Positions 18,105-25,571 of a stretch of 64,000 nt of DNA are shown in pieces. The DNA is from Microbacterium esteraromaticum. Lineage in GTDB: Bacteria > Actinomycetota > Actinomycetes > Actinomycetales > Microbacteriaceae. Under the pieces are notes generated by a model, which was given only the letters and a program-made list of their open reading frames with translations, searched no databases and was not told where the DNA came from. Both the position numbers and the translations under genes were made by a program. The first letter of the stretch is position 1. The number at the start of each line of letters is the position of its first letter. The stretch is taken from NCBI RefSeq assembly GCF_016907315.1, contig NZ_JAFBBS010000001.1:1240001-1304000 (forward strand), in the 5' to 3' direction.

Positions 18105-18386
18105 TCAGGCTCGCGGAAGGTCTGGAGGATGCGGGAAGTCGATACCCACCGCCGCTTCGAGCGCCTCGAGGTCGGGCAGTTCTTTAAGAGCATGCTCGCG
18201 GGAGATCACCTGAGGGAAGCTGAAGGCCCCGACCTCCCAGTACGCACCGCAGAAGCGGCAGCGCCGCACCTCGGCCATGTACTCGATGCTCTCGCCGATC
18301 GCGACCGGCTGCGCGGCCGGGGCGTAGGTGGCCCAGTAGCCCGAGCAGACCTCACACGACCCGGGATAGCGCCCGCCCGCGGTCAT
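18105..18386 (-). CDS. Small zinc-ribbon-like hypothetical protein in toxin cassette
   Basis: A 93-aa protein of unknown family with two CxxC pairs (CEVCSGYW near residue 11 and CRFCGAYW near residue 42) followed by matching aromatic residues, arranged like a duplicated knuckle that could bind one zinc ion. The start overlaps the stop of the SseB-like gene by 4 bp (ATGA), so the two are translationally coupled. No membrane segments. Candidate immunity or accessory factor of the cassette; function not known. Confidence 0.72.
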   Translation of the reverse strand: MTAGGRYPGSCEVCSGYWATYAPAAQPVAIGESIEYMAEVRRCRFCGAYWEVGAFSFPQVISREHALKELPDLEALEAAVGIDFPHPPDLPRA

Positions 18387-18757
18387 CGCGATCGGATCTC
18401 GTTCAGAAGCGCCTCGTCGATCGCGAAGCCCGTCGTCGGGGTGCGCACGAGAAGTGCGTGACCCGGCGCGACGCCGCGAACGACGTCGATACCCTTCATC
18501 GAGACGGCGTACTGCGCGAGATCTGTGGCGACTCGCACCGCCACGAGAGAATCGCAGACCAGCATGTGAGAGACGCCGTCGACGTCGACGAGCACGGGCT
18601 GCAACGGCCCCTTGGCAGGATCGCTGCCGCTCGGAACCACGACCACGGTATCGAGGAAGCCGTTGATCAGAGCATCGTGCTCCGCCTGCCCGCCTGCGGC
18701 CGCTTTCGCGGCGAGAGCGTCGATCAGCAGGGGCTCGGACCCACTCGGCTCAACCAT
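18383..18757 (-). CDS. SseB-family protein, candidate immunity protein
   Basis: A 124-aa protein resembling the SseB N-terminal domain: DTVVVVPSG near the start, a strand-rich centre (LVDVDGVSHMLVCDS) and the RGVAPGHALLVRTP segment near the end. SseB-like domains often occur beside type VII secretion and polymorphic toxin genes. The ATG at 18757 overlaps the toxin stop by 8 bp. A TATTCT box within the end of the toxin gene lies 8 nt before the ATG, so the gene may have its own leaderless promoter. Neutralisation of the upstream toxin is an inference from order and size. Confidence 0.75.
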   Translation of the reverse strand: MVEPSGSEPLLIDALAAKAAAGGQAEHDALINGFLDTVVVVPSGSDPAKGPLQPVLVDVDGVSHMLVCDSLVAVRVATDLAQYAVSMKGIDVVRGVAPGHALLVRTPTTGFAIDEALLNEIRSR

Positions 18758-19382
18758 AGATACCGAGAATATCCCACACGCCGCCCTCACCCAGCTGGAA
18801 GACGACAGTGCCTGGAGGGAGCGGCGTGCCGCCGTCGACCACGAACTCACGCGTGGCGTTGGGGTAGTGCACACCGTTGATGTTCACAGCCGTGTGGCCT
18901 CCGGGGAGGTAGTGCAGGAAGCCGCCCGCATCCTCAGAGGTCGGCAGTCTCTGCGGCAGGTGGTCGACCGGGATCATCGCACCGAAGACCGGCTGGCCCT
19001 TCATGGCCGCCTCGGTGACGTTCGGCGCCATGCCGCTCTCGATCGCGGCGTCGATCGGGCTCGACACGTTCACCGCATCCTCAGAGGGCATCATGAAGAC
19101 CGCACTCCCCGGACGACCGAGAGTCGCGTTGTCGGCGGTGTAGTACTTCAGCTGATCCTCGCCGAAGAAGCGGACGCCGTGCGAGTACGACGGGCCGTTT
19201 CCGCCGCCGCCTCCGTTACCGCCCGGCGGATCGAACTTGTCGATGCCCCTGACCTGGTGCACCACGTTGTCGAAGTGGTCGGTGAGGTTGTCGGTCAGCT
19301 GGTGCAGCTTGTCGCGCGAGTGCGCGAAGCCGTCGAGCACCGCCTGTCGCAGCTCGCGGAAGATCGGCTTCAGGGCGCTCAT
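18750..19382 (-). CDS. Toxin-like protein encoded separately from its type VII carrier
   Basis: A 210-aa protein in two parts: a helical N-terminus (about 1-50), a glycine-rich linker GGNGGGGGNG (about 56-65), and a C-terminal domain of about 145 residues starting GVRFFGEDQLKYYTADNATLG and including GGFLHYLPGGHTAV and a final VVFQLGEGGVWDILG. The linker-then-domain layout is that of polymorphic toxins, and the C-terminal domain faintly recalls ADP-ribosyltransferase-type toxins, but no catalytic residues can be assigned with confidence. The start shares one base with the stop of the carrier gene (TGATG), and the candidate immunity gene follows with an 8-bp overlap. Confidence 0.7.
   Translation of the reverse strand: MSALKPIFRELRQAVLDGFAHSRDKLHQLTDNLTDHFDNVVHQVRGIDKFDPPGGNGGGGGNGPSYSHGVRFFGEDQLKYYTADNATLGRPGSAVFMMPSEDAVNVSSPIDAAIESGMAPNVTEAAMKGQPVFGAMIPVDHLPQRLPTSEDAGGFLHYLPGGHTAVNINGVHYPNATREFVVDGGTPLPPGTVVFQLGEGGVWDILGIYG
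18766..18771 (-). promoter_or_regulatory. Possible internal -10 box for immunity genes
   Basis: TATTCT on the minus strand, 8 nt before ATG 18757 and inside the last codons of the toxin-like gene. It would allow the three downstream genes to be expressed without the toxin. Confidence 0.4.
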
Positions 19383-20089
19383 CAGTCGTCGCCTCCGAAG
19401 TCCAGGGCCGAGAACTCGGCGAAGAACGTCGAGGTCAGCGTCTGGATGTCGGAACCGTGCACCTTCATCGTGCTCTGCGCGTCTTCGAGGGCCTGCAGGT
19501 CTGCCTGGAACTCGTCCGAGTCTCCGACGGATGCCTCGACCATGGGCGCATCGAGGATGGCGTCGATGACAGCGGGAAGCTGGGCGGCCATCGGCTCGAT
19601 GACGGCGGGCGCCAGCTGGTTCAGCAGCTGCTCGACCGCGATGTCGACCGCGGCGTTGAGCAGCTTCTTCTTGATGATCAGCATGGGACCGGCGCCGACG
19701 GCGGTGATCGGGTTGGTCAGCATGCCCACGAGCGCGATCATCGTCGTCGTCACGTCGACGATGACCTTCATCTTGAGCGCGAAGATCGCCCCGGCGCCGA
19801 CATCCATCGCGACCGCAGCCGGCGGCATGATGTCGATCAGCTTCTGCAGGTTCTGCGAGCGGTTCGTGTTCCAGGCGCTCATCGTCGCCGGCCCGGTCTT
19901 GCCCATCAGCGACGCGGTGAGCTCGCTGTTCATCTGGCGGTCGACGGCCTGCACGATGCCCTCGAGGTCGTCGCCGAAGTTGCGCACGAGCACGGCGCCC
20001 TTGCGCACCTCGTCCTCGTCGATATCGGGCCACTCGAATCCGAGCTTCTCCATGATCCAGACGAGTTCGTTCGGCAACATCATTCCCAC
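19382..20089 (-). CDS. CpnT-like N-terminal (type VII secretion carrier) protein
   Basis: A 235-aa protein with the LPNELVWIMEKLGFEWPDIDED start typical of the N-terminal domain of CpnT-like type VII (ESX) secreted toxins, followed by long helices, a small hydrophobic stretch (about residues 115-145), and an acidic tail LDFGGDD. In CpnT and similar proteins this region is fused to a toxin; here it ends and the toxin-like domain is a separate gene. GTG 20089 is chosen because AGGAGG lies 7 nt upstream; ATG codons 6 and 9 bases further in are alternatives. No ESX core genes or WXG100 gene are in the window. Confidence 0.75.
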   Translation of the reverse strand: MGMMLPNELVWIMEKLGFEWPDIDEDEVRKGAVLVRNFGDDLEGIVQAVDRQMNSELTASLMGKTGPATMSAWNTNRSQNLQKLIDIMPPAAVAMDVGAGAIFALKMKVIVDVTTTMIALVGMLTNPITAVGAGPMLIIKKKLLNAAVDIAVEQLLNQLAPAVIEPMAAQLPAVIDAILDAPMVEASVGDSDEFQADLQALEDAQSTMKVHGSDIQTLTSTFFAEFSALDFGGDD

Positions 20090-20136
20090 GGCACAACCTC
20101 CTGGAGAACCGTATCCGGCCATAGGGGGCGCGCGCG

Positions 20137-20154
20137 ATGGGGAGCACTCCCCAT
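20137..20154. repeat. Inverted repeat upstream of toxin cassette
   Basis: ATGGGGAG-CA-CTCCCCAT, 8-bp perfect arms, midway between the divergent toxin cassette and LysR gene. Possible regulator site. Confidence 0.4.
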
Positions 20155-20225
20155 GCCGCCCTGCTCGCGCGAACCGCCGAATCTAGGATGTAAGGGTCCC
20201 GTCCGGCCGTAGAAAGCAGATCCCG

Positions 20226-21119
20226 GTGTTCGAACTCCGCCGCCTCCGGCTGCTGCACGAGCTGGCCCTGCGCGGCACGATCGCCGAGGTCGCGGCATCT
20301 CTGTCGTACTCCCCCTCGACCGTCTCGCAGCAGCTCGCGCTGCTCGAGAAAGAGGCGGGGGTGGCGCTGCTCGAGCCCGACGGCCGCCGGGTGCGGCTCA
20401 CGCCGCAGGGCCGGATGCTGGCCGAGCACGCCGCACGTGCACTCGAACTCGATGAAGAGGCGCGCGCGGCGCTGACCGCCCATGCGGGCTGGGAGCCGGT
20501 GCGCATCGCCGCCATGCCCACCGCGGCGCAGACGATCGCACCCGCCGCGCTGACACTGCTGGCCGAGCGCGAGCCCGCGCTGCGGGTCGAGCTCGCGGAG
20601 CTGCCTCCGGAGGAGAGCCTGTTCGAGCTCTGGGCGCGCCGCTTCGACCTGGTGATCGCCGAGCAGTACCCGGGCCAGACCCGTGAGCAGCGCGATGGCG
20701 TCGTGCACGAGCTTCTCGGCGAGGACCCGATCCGCATCGTGCTGCCGCCGTCCGAGCATCCGCTCCCCCTGCATGAGCTGCGTGATCGCGCCTGGGTGAT
20801 GGAGCCCGAGGGAACAGCGGTGCGGCAGTGGACGGTGCAGCAGTGCCGGGCCGCCGGGTTCGAACCCGACGTGCGGTTCGAGGCCGCCGATCTCACCGCC
20901 CACGTGCGGCTCGTGGCATCCGGCCATGCCGTGGGCATGCTGCCCGACCTGATCTGGGGTGACGAGCCGAGCCCGCTCACCGTCGCCGAGCTGCCGGGTT
21001 CGCCCGTGCGCGAGGTGTTCACCGCGGTGCGCGCCGCCTCACGTTCGCACGAGGCCGTCGATCTCGTCCGCACCGCCCTGCGCGACGCCTTCGCCGCCCA
21101 CCGCCGCGTCGCGCCCTAG
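20226..21119 (+). CDS. LysR-family transcriptional regulator
   Basis: A 297-aa regulator with an N-terminal LysR helix-turn-helix (residues 1-60; ELALRGTIAEVAASLSYSPSTVSQQ) and a C-terminal effector-binding domain of the periplasmic-binding type from about residue 90. Starts with GTG; the ribosome-binding site is weak. Divergent from the toxin cassette and followed after 32 bp by the DUF6226 gene. Which genes it controls cannot be told from the sequence; divergent arrangement makes the toxin cassette a formal candidate, and an amino-acid related target is common in this subfamily. Confidence 0.88.
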   Translation: MFELRRLRLLHELALRGTIAEVAASLSYSPSTVSQQLALLEKEAGVALLEPDGRRVRLTPQGRMLAEHAARALELDEEARAALTAHAGWEPVRIAAMPTAAQTIAPAALTLLAEREPALRVELAELPPEESLFELWARRFDLVIAEQYPGQTREQRDGVVHELLGEDPIRIVLPPSEHPLPLHELRDRAWVMEPEGTAVRQWTVQQCRAAGFEPDVRFEAADLTAHVRLVASGHAVGMLPDLIWGDEPSPLTVAELPGSPVREVFTAVRAASRSHEAVDLVRTALRDAFAAHRRVAP

Positions 21120-21151
21120 CCGAACCGCCGCGTCAGCGCGAGGATGGACGC

Positions 21152-21787
21152 ATGCCCTCGTACCTGCGCCCTGCCGTCGCGCCGCCGGTCTTCCGCGACG
21201 ACGACGGCCGCGTGATCAAGTACGGGCGACGCTGGGCCGACTCGCCTCCGGAAGACAGCTACTCCGTCGACCGGAACCCCGAGCGCTTCGCACCGCTGCA
21301 CACGATCGCCGACGCGCTCATCGACCACCTTCTCGCCGAGTACGACGCGGAGGCTGACGACGGCCTCGAGGTCGCGGCGGACCTGATCCGCCCTCACCCC
21401 GATGTCGTGCGCGCCGTGCGGATCCGGTCGCGCGACCCTGCCTGTGCGGCGCTGACCTTCGTGTTCACCGGGTATCCGGGCATCCTGCTGCACGCCGGCG
21501 TGCTGCACGACTTCTTCTACCCGGCCTGCGGATGCGAGGCCTGCGACGAGGAGTGGTCGGCCGGGGCCGACGACCTCGAGGAGCAGGTCCTCGCCGTCGT
21601 CACCGGGAACTTCCGCGAGAGCATCAGCGCCGGGCATCGCCCGTGGATCGACTCCGAGACGGTGTTCCCCAACGGATCGAGCTCGAGCCAGTCGCGCGGC
21701 GAGGACGTGCCGCCCGAGCGCCTCGCCGCGGCGGTCCAGGCTCTCGCAGGCCGGACGGGCGCGTGGGCGCCGGCGCCTCGCGGCTGA
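21152..21787 (+). CDS. DUF6226-type hypothetical protein
   Basis: A 211-aa soluble protein that resembles the actinobacterial DUF6226 family: MPSYLRPAVAPPVFRDD at the start, a central beta-rich part with FVFTGYPGILLHAGVLHDFFYP, and a cysteine cluster CGCEACDEEW around residue 130. Function unknown. The start ATG lies 6 nt after GAGGAT, in the spacing seen at other leaderless genes here, and no ribosome-binding site is seen. Convergent with the methyltransferase gene, with a single base between the two stops. Confidence 0.7.
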   Translation: MPSYLRPAVAPPVFRDDDGRVIKYGRRWADSPPEDSYSVDRNPERFAPLHTIADALIDHLLAEYDAEADDGLEVAADLIRPHPDVVRAVRIRSRDPACAALTFVFTGYPGILLHAGVLHDFFYPACGCEACDEEWSAGADDLEEQVLAVVTGNFRESISAGHRPWIDSETVFPNGSSSSQSRGEDVPPERLAAAVQALAGRTGAWAPAPRG

Positions 21788-21788
21788 G

Positions 21789-22724
21789 TCAGACCGCGCG
21801 CACTCCGGCGTGCGGCATCCGCTCGCGCATCACGCGGATCGCCTCGGGGTTGTCGTCGACGAGCACGGCGTGCCGTCCGAGCCCCGACGCGACGGCTCCC
21901 GTGGTGCCAGAGCCGGCGAACAGGTCCAGTACGCGATCGCCGGGCCGCGATGACGCCTGCACGATGCGCCGCAGAATGCCCTCGGGCTTCTGGGTCGGAT
22001 AGCCGGTCTTCTCACGCCCTGTTGTGGGCACGATCGTGTGCCACCAGACGTCGGTGGGCAGCTTGCCCCGCGCGGCCTTCGCCGCTGTCACGAGGCCGGG
22101 GGCCATATAGGGCTCGCGGTCGATGTCGTCGGCGTTGAACACGTGCCGCCCGGGGTTCTTGGCGTACACCAGGATCGTGTCGTGCTTGGTGGGCCAGCGG
22201 CTGCGCGACTTCGCGCCGTAGTCGTACGCCCAGATGAGCTCGTTCAAGAAGCAGTCGCGCCCGAAGACGGCATCCATCATCACTTTGGCGTAGTGCGCCT
22301 CGCGGTAGTCGAGGTGCAGGTACAGGGTGCCGTCGTCGGCCAGCAGCCGCCATGCCTCTTCCAGCCGCGGCATGAGGAAGTCGCCGTAGTCGTCGAAGCG
22401 GTCGTCGAACGTGCGCAGCATGCCCCGAACCCGCTCGTACGAATGCCCGTGGAACCCGTAGCGGATCTCCTTCTCGGCATCCGGCTGTTCAGAACTCCGG
22501 AGATCCGTCTCCGATTCGGCGGGTTCGGCGGCCGGGGGGGCCGAATCGGCGGAGATCTCCGGAGTTATGACCAGGCGCCGGGCGGTGACGACCTCACGGC
22601 CGCGGATGCGGCCGGTGTTGAACGGAGGGTCGAGGTAGACCAGGGTGAACGATCCGGATGCCAGCGATGCGGCCGCCGCGAGGTTGTCGCCCTCGATGAT
22701 CTCGACCGTGCCGGGCTGAGCCAT
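21789..22724 (-). CDS. Orphan site-specific DNA methyltransferase (beta class, N4/N6)
   Basis: AdoMet-dependent amino-methyltransferase of 311 aa. The catalytic motif DPPF (residues 32-35) precedes the AdoMet-binding motif FAGSGTTG (269-276), the order of the beta class that includes both N6-adenine and N4-cytosine enzymes. YPTQKP (just before the AdoMet region) is also typical. No restriction endonuclease is adjacent, so a regulatory or solitary role is possible. Residues about 53-78, between motif IV and the target-recognition part, are encoded by a 74-nt palindrome and look like an insertion. ATG 22724 follows an AGGAG site at short spacing. Confidence 0.88.
   Translation of the reverse strand: MAQPGTVEIIEGDNLAAAASLASGSFTLVYLDPPFNTGRIRGREVVTARRLVITPEISADSAPPAAEPAESETDLRSSEQPDAEKEIRYGFHGHSYERVRGMLRTFDDRFDDYGDFLMPRLEEAWRLLADDGTLYLHLDYREAHYAKVMMDAVFGRDCFLNELIWAYDYGAKSRSRWPTKHDTILVYAKNPGRHVFNADDIDREPYMAPGLVTAAKAARGKLPTDVWWHTIVPTTGREKTGYPTQKPEGILRRIVQASSRPGDRVLDLFAGSGTTGAVASGLGRHAVLVDDNPEAIRVMRERMPHAGVRAV
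22493..22566. repeat. 74-nt palindromic element inside methyltransferase gene
   Basis: Outer arms AACTCCGGAGATC (22493-22505) and its exact complement (22554-22566); inner arms CCGATTCGGC (22511-22520) and its complement (22540-22549); small internal loop and a 19-nt G-rich terminal loop. It is read in frame as a Pro/Ala/Glu/Ser-rich linker. Confidence 0.8.
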
Positions 22725-22733
22725 GTGCTCCTG

Positions 22734-22802
22734 GCGCGGAGTTGTGCGCTTCGCGCGGACGGATCTCGCGGATTCTTCCGCGGCAGGCGCACTTCTCCGC
22801 GC
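22734..22802. repeat. Intergenic palindrome between methyltransferase and lipoate ligase genes
   Basis: Outer arms GCGCGGAGTTGTGCGC (22734-22749) and a complement at 22787-22802 with two mismatches; inside lies CGCGGA-TTCT-TCCGCG. It may end the lipoate ligase transcript. Sequence differs from the in-gene palindrome nearby. Confidence 0.55.
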
Positions 22803-22831
22803 GGAGCGCTCGCCCTCCGGAGCCGTCACAC

Positions 22832-23881
22832 TCACGGAACCCGGTGCAGCCACGCGTCGGTCGCGAACTTGCTCTCGACCAGCGCCTCGGCCTCGGCGTA
22901 CTCGTCGGCGGTGATCGCGCCGTCCTCTGCGCCGGTCAGCGCCCGGAACGTGGCCTTGAAGCGCTCGATGATCTCGGCGCGCTCCATGCCGGTCTGCGTC
23001 CGCAGCGGGTCGACGCGCTTGGCGGCCGATGTCGTGCCCTTGTCGCTGAGCTTCTCGCGGCCGATGCGCAGCACCTCGGTCATGGTCTGGCCGTCGATGT
23101 CGTACGAGATGGTCGCGTGGTGCAGCACTCCCCCGTTGGCCAGGCGCTTCTGCGCGGCGCCGCCGATCTTGCCGGTGGGCGAGGCGATGTCGTTGAGCGG
23201 CTGATAGGTGGCCTCGATTCCGATCGAGCGCAGCGCGTGCAGCACCCAGTCGTCGAGGAAGGCGTACGAGTCGGCGAAGGTCATGCCCTGCACGAGAGAG
23301 GCGGGCACGTACAGCGAGTAGGTGATGATCTGACCGGCGGCCATCATCATGGCGCCGCCGCCCGAGATGCGGCGCACCACGTCGAAGCCGTGCCTGGCCG
23401 CGCCGTCGGGGTCGACCTCGTTGCGGTACGACTGGAACGACCCGATCACCACAGCCGACTCGTCCCACTCCCAGATGCGCAGGGTGGGGCGACGCCGGCC
23501 CTCTCCGACGCGCGAGGTGAGCACCTCGTCGAGCGCGAGGTTCATGCGGGGCGAGACGGCCTTCTCGTGCACGATCTCCCAGTCGAAGTCGCGCCAGCCT
23601 GGTGCGGTCACGAGGGCGCGGCGCACCACGGTGCCGACGGCCTCGGGCGAGAAGCCGAGCAGCTGGGCTCCATCGGGCAGTGCTGCGCGCACGGCGGCGG
23701 CGATCGTGGCGACATCCGCCTCGACGGGCATGCCCTCGACAGCGGCGTTGATGGCCTCGAGAGCCGTGTCGGGTTCGAGGAAGAAGTCGCCCGCGAGGCG
23801 GAAGTCGCGGATCAGTCCGTCTGCGACCTCGAGGTCGACGACGACGAGCTTTCCACCGGGAACCTTGTACTCACCATGCAC
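22832..23881 (-). CDS. Lipoate-protein ligase A family protein
   Basis: Ligase of 349 aa that attaches lipoate (or octanoate) to E2/GcvH lysines. The catalytic domain (about residues 100-349) has RRISGGGAM (170-178) forming the lipoyl-binding loop and the family lysine at Lys238 (GKIGGAAQKR), followed by HATISYD. About 95 N-terminal residues form a small accessory domain, placed before rather than after the catalytic domain, as in the two-part LplA/LplB layout. GTG 23881 lies 6 nt after TAAGAT, so the mRNA is probably leaderless. Exact substrate, lipoate versus octanoate, is not resolved. Confidence 0.87.
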   Translation of the reverse strand: MHGEYKVPGGKLVVVDLEVADGLIRDFRLAGDFFLEPDTALEAINAAVEGMPVEADVATIAAAVRAALPDGAQLLGFSPEAVGTVVRRALVTAPGWRDFDWEIVHEKAVSPRMNLALDEVLTSRVGEGRRRPTLRIWEWDESAVVIGSFQSYRNEVDPDGAARHGFDVVRRISGGGAMMMAAGQIITYSLYVPASLVQGMTFADSYAFLDDWVLHALRSIGIEATYQPLNDIASPTGKIGGAAQKRLANGGVLHHATISYDIDGQTMTEVLRIGREKLSDKGTTSAAKRVDPLRTQTGMERAEIIERFKATFRALTGAEDGAITADEYAEAEALVESKFATDAWLHRVP

Positions 23882-23887
23882 CCTTCG

Positions 23888-23893
23888 ATCTTA
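23888..23893 (-). promoter_or_regulatory. -10 box for leaderless lipoate ligase mRNA
   Basis: TAAGAT on the minus strand, 6 nt before GTG 23881. Confidence 0.5.
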
Positions 23894-23922
23894 ACCGCGC
23901 GCCCGTCGCAGATCGCCGGGCT

Positions 23923-24630
23923 TCACCCGCGCGCGCCCCGCACCGTCGGATCGGGCAGGTCGGTGTCGATACGAGGTTTGGCCCCGCGCGATGCGCGCAT
24001 CCACACGAAGAACCCGACGATCGTGAACGCGCCGTAGAAGAGGTACATGAAGGCGGTGGCGTAGTAGCCCGCCGAGAACAGCAGCGGCACGCCCACGGCA
24101 TCCACCGCCACCCAGATCAGCCAGAACTCGACCCAGCCCTTCGCCATAGCCCAGGTCGCCAGCAGCGACCCGACGAACGTCCACGCGTCGCTCCACACGG
24201 GCTCGTACGAACCCAGCATCCGGAACAGGGGCGTGAGCGCAGCCGTCCCCGCCACCAGGGCGACGACCAGCAGCAGCCGGGTGCGGCCGGACGCCCACCG
24301 CGGCGTCACGGCATGACCGTCGCTGTCGCGGGCCTGGCGCCAGCGCACCCATCCGTAGACCGACACGGCGATGAACATCACCTGCCGCCCGGCTTGACCG
24401 ATCAGGTTGGCGGCGTGCTCGGTGCCGAACAGGCTGCCGAGGAAGACGGTGAGCAGCAGCAGGTTGCCCACGATGCCCACGGGCCACGCCCACAGCCGGC
24501 GGCGCATCGCGCCGAGCGCGCTCGCGAGTCCGAAGGCGTTGCCGACCACCTCGCGCACGAGCAGCGCCGACGAGCCGATGGCGATCTGCGCATTGAACGC
24601 GTCGATCAGCCACTGCAGAACGACGCCCAC
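23923..24630 (-). CDS. pnuC: Nicotinamide riboside transporter PnuC
   Basis: Membrane transporter of 235 aa with seven predicted helices, importing nicotinamide riboside for NAD synthesis by facilitated diffusion. PnuC features include the repeated Trp-rich helices (WPVGIVGNLLLL, SLLATWAMAKGWVEFWLIW) and a short cytoplasmic tail. The start GTG 24630 lies one base after the stop of the upstream hydrolase gene, so the two are co-transcribed and translationally coupled; the longer open frame overlaps that gene without support. No riboswitch was seen upstream. Confidence 0.88.
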   Translation of the reverse strand: MGVVLQWLIDAFNAQIAIGSSALLVREVVGNAFGLASALGAMRRRLWAWPVGIVGNLLLLTVFLGSLFGTEHAANLIGQAGRQVMFIAVSVYGWVRWRQARDSDGHAVTPRWASGRTRLLLVVALVAGTAALTPLFRMLGSYEPVWSDAWTFVGSLLATWAMAKGWVEFWLIWVAVDAVGVPLLFSAGYYATAFMYLFYGAFTIVGFFVWMRASRGAKPRIDTDLPDPTVRGARG

Positions 24631-24631
24631 C

Positions 24632-25495
24632 TCAGTTCTTCGCCGGGATGCGCGCGTCGAGCCACGCGAGCAGATCTGCACGCACCTCGTCCTGCTGCAG
24701 CTCGTTGAAGATCTCGTGGCGCGCGTCCGGGTAGACGAGGGTGGTCACGTCGTCGAGGCCCGACCGCGTGCGGTAGGCATCGGCGAGCTTGTGCACGCTG
24801 CGCGGACCGCCGACCGGGTCGTCGCGGCCGACCATCAGCAGCACGGGGATCTGGCGCCCGAGGTTGCGCTTCGGCAGCCCGTACAGGCGCGCGGCCTCGA
24901 TCGGGCCGAAGAGCGTGAGCAGCGGCACCTCGGTGGTCAGCGGGTCGTCGTGGAACGCCGCCCACACGGCCTCGTCGCGCGAGAGCCATTCGAGGCCATC
25001 GGCGTCCGGCCCCTTCCACCGTGCGTTGAGCGGCGCGGCGTTGAGATCGCGCGGGGTGCGCAGGGCAGAGCCCGACAGGACGACCGCGTCGTACGCCTCC
25101 GGATGCTGGTTCAGCAGCATCTGCGACAGGAACGACCCCCACGAGTGCCCGAGCAGGACCAGCGGCAGGCCGGGGCGCTCTGAGCGGATGATCTCGGTCA
25201 GCTGCCAGCACGCGGCGACGGCCGCGCGAAGACCTCCTGGTCCGAGTCGGCCGAGCTTCGCAGGACCGCCGTGCTGCCGGATGCCCGTGCGCCCGTGCCC
25301 GCGGTGGTCGTCGGCGTATACGTGGAACCCGGCGCCGGTCAGCGCCTCGATCGTGCGCACGTAGCGTCCGGCGTGCTCGCCGACGCCGTGCAGCAGCTGC
25401 ACGACGCCGCGGGCGGTTCCGACCGCTTCGTAGACGTCGTAGACGATGGCGATGCCGTGGGCATCGACGAACTCAGCGGTGCGAGGGGCGGCCAT
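24632..25495 (-). CDS. Alpha/beta hydrolase (monoacylglycerol lipase-like)
   Basis: Serine hydrolase of 287 aa, of the lysophospholipase/monoacylglycerol lipase branch: LLHGVGEHAGRY oxyanion segment, nucleophile elbow GHSWGS with Ser118, acid in VGRDDPVGG and histidine in YPDARHEIFNE near the C-terminus. No signal peptide or membrane anchor. ATG 25495 lies 6 nt after TAGACT and lacks a ribosome-binding site, so it is probably leaderless. First gene of a pair with pnuC. Substrate unproven. Confidence 0.88.
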   Translation of the reverse strand: MAAPRTAEFVDAHGIAIVYDVYEAVGTARGVVQLLHGVGEHAGRYVRTIEALTGAGFHVYADDHRGHGRTGIRQHGGPAKLGRLGPGGLRAAVAACWQLTEIIRSERPGLPLVLLGHSWGSFLSQMLLNQHPEAYDAVVLSGSALRTPRDLNAAPLNARWKGPDADGLEWLSRDEAVWAAFHDDPLTTEVPLLTLFGPIEAARLYGLPKRNLGRQIPVLLMVGRDDPVGGPRSVHKLADAYRTRSGLDDVTTLVYPDARHEIFNELQQDEVRADLLAWLDARIPAKN

Positions 25496-25501
25496 GCGTC
25501 C

Positions 25502-25507
25502 GAGTCT
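25502..25507 (-). promoter_or_regulatory. -10 box for leaderless hydrolase-pnuC mRNA
   Basis: TAGACT on the minus strand, 6 nt before ATG 25495. Confidence 0.5.
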
Positions 25508-25571
25508 ACGGATGCGGTGCACGGCAGCGGTTCCGGCCGCGCAGAGCGCCTCGCCGCGTCGGCTCAACAGC

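Noticed and set aside
18750..20927. A 725-codon frame that would fuse the toxin-like protein to upstream sequence
   Set aside because: The upstream part is a shadow of the LysR gene and of the CpnT-like gene in another frame; the real start is at 19382 next to the carrier stop.
21789..22724. Restriction-modification system
   Set aside because: No endonuclease or specificity gene borders the methyltransferase; neighbours are a DUF6226 gene and lipoate ligase.
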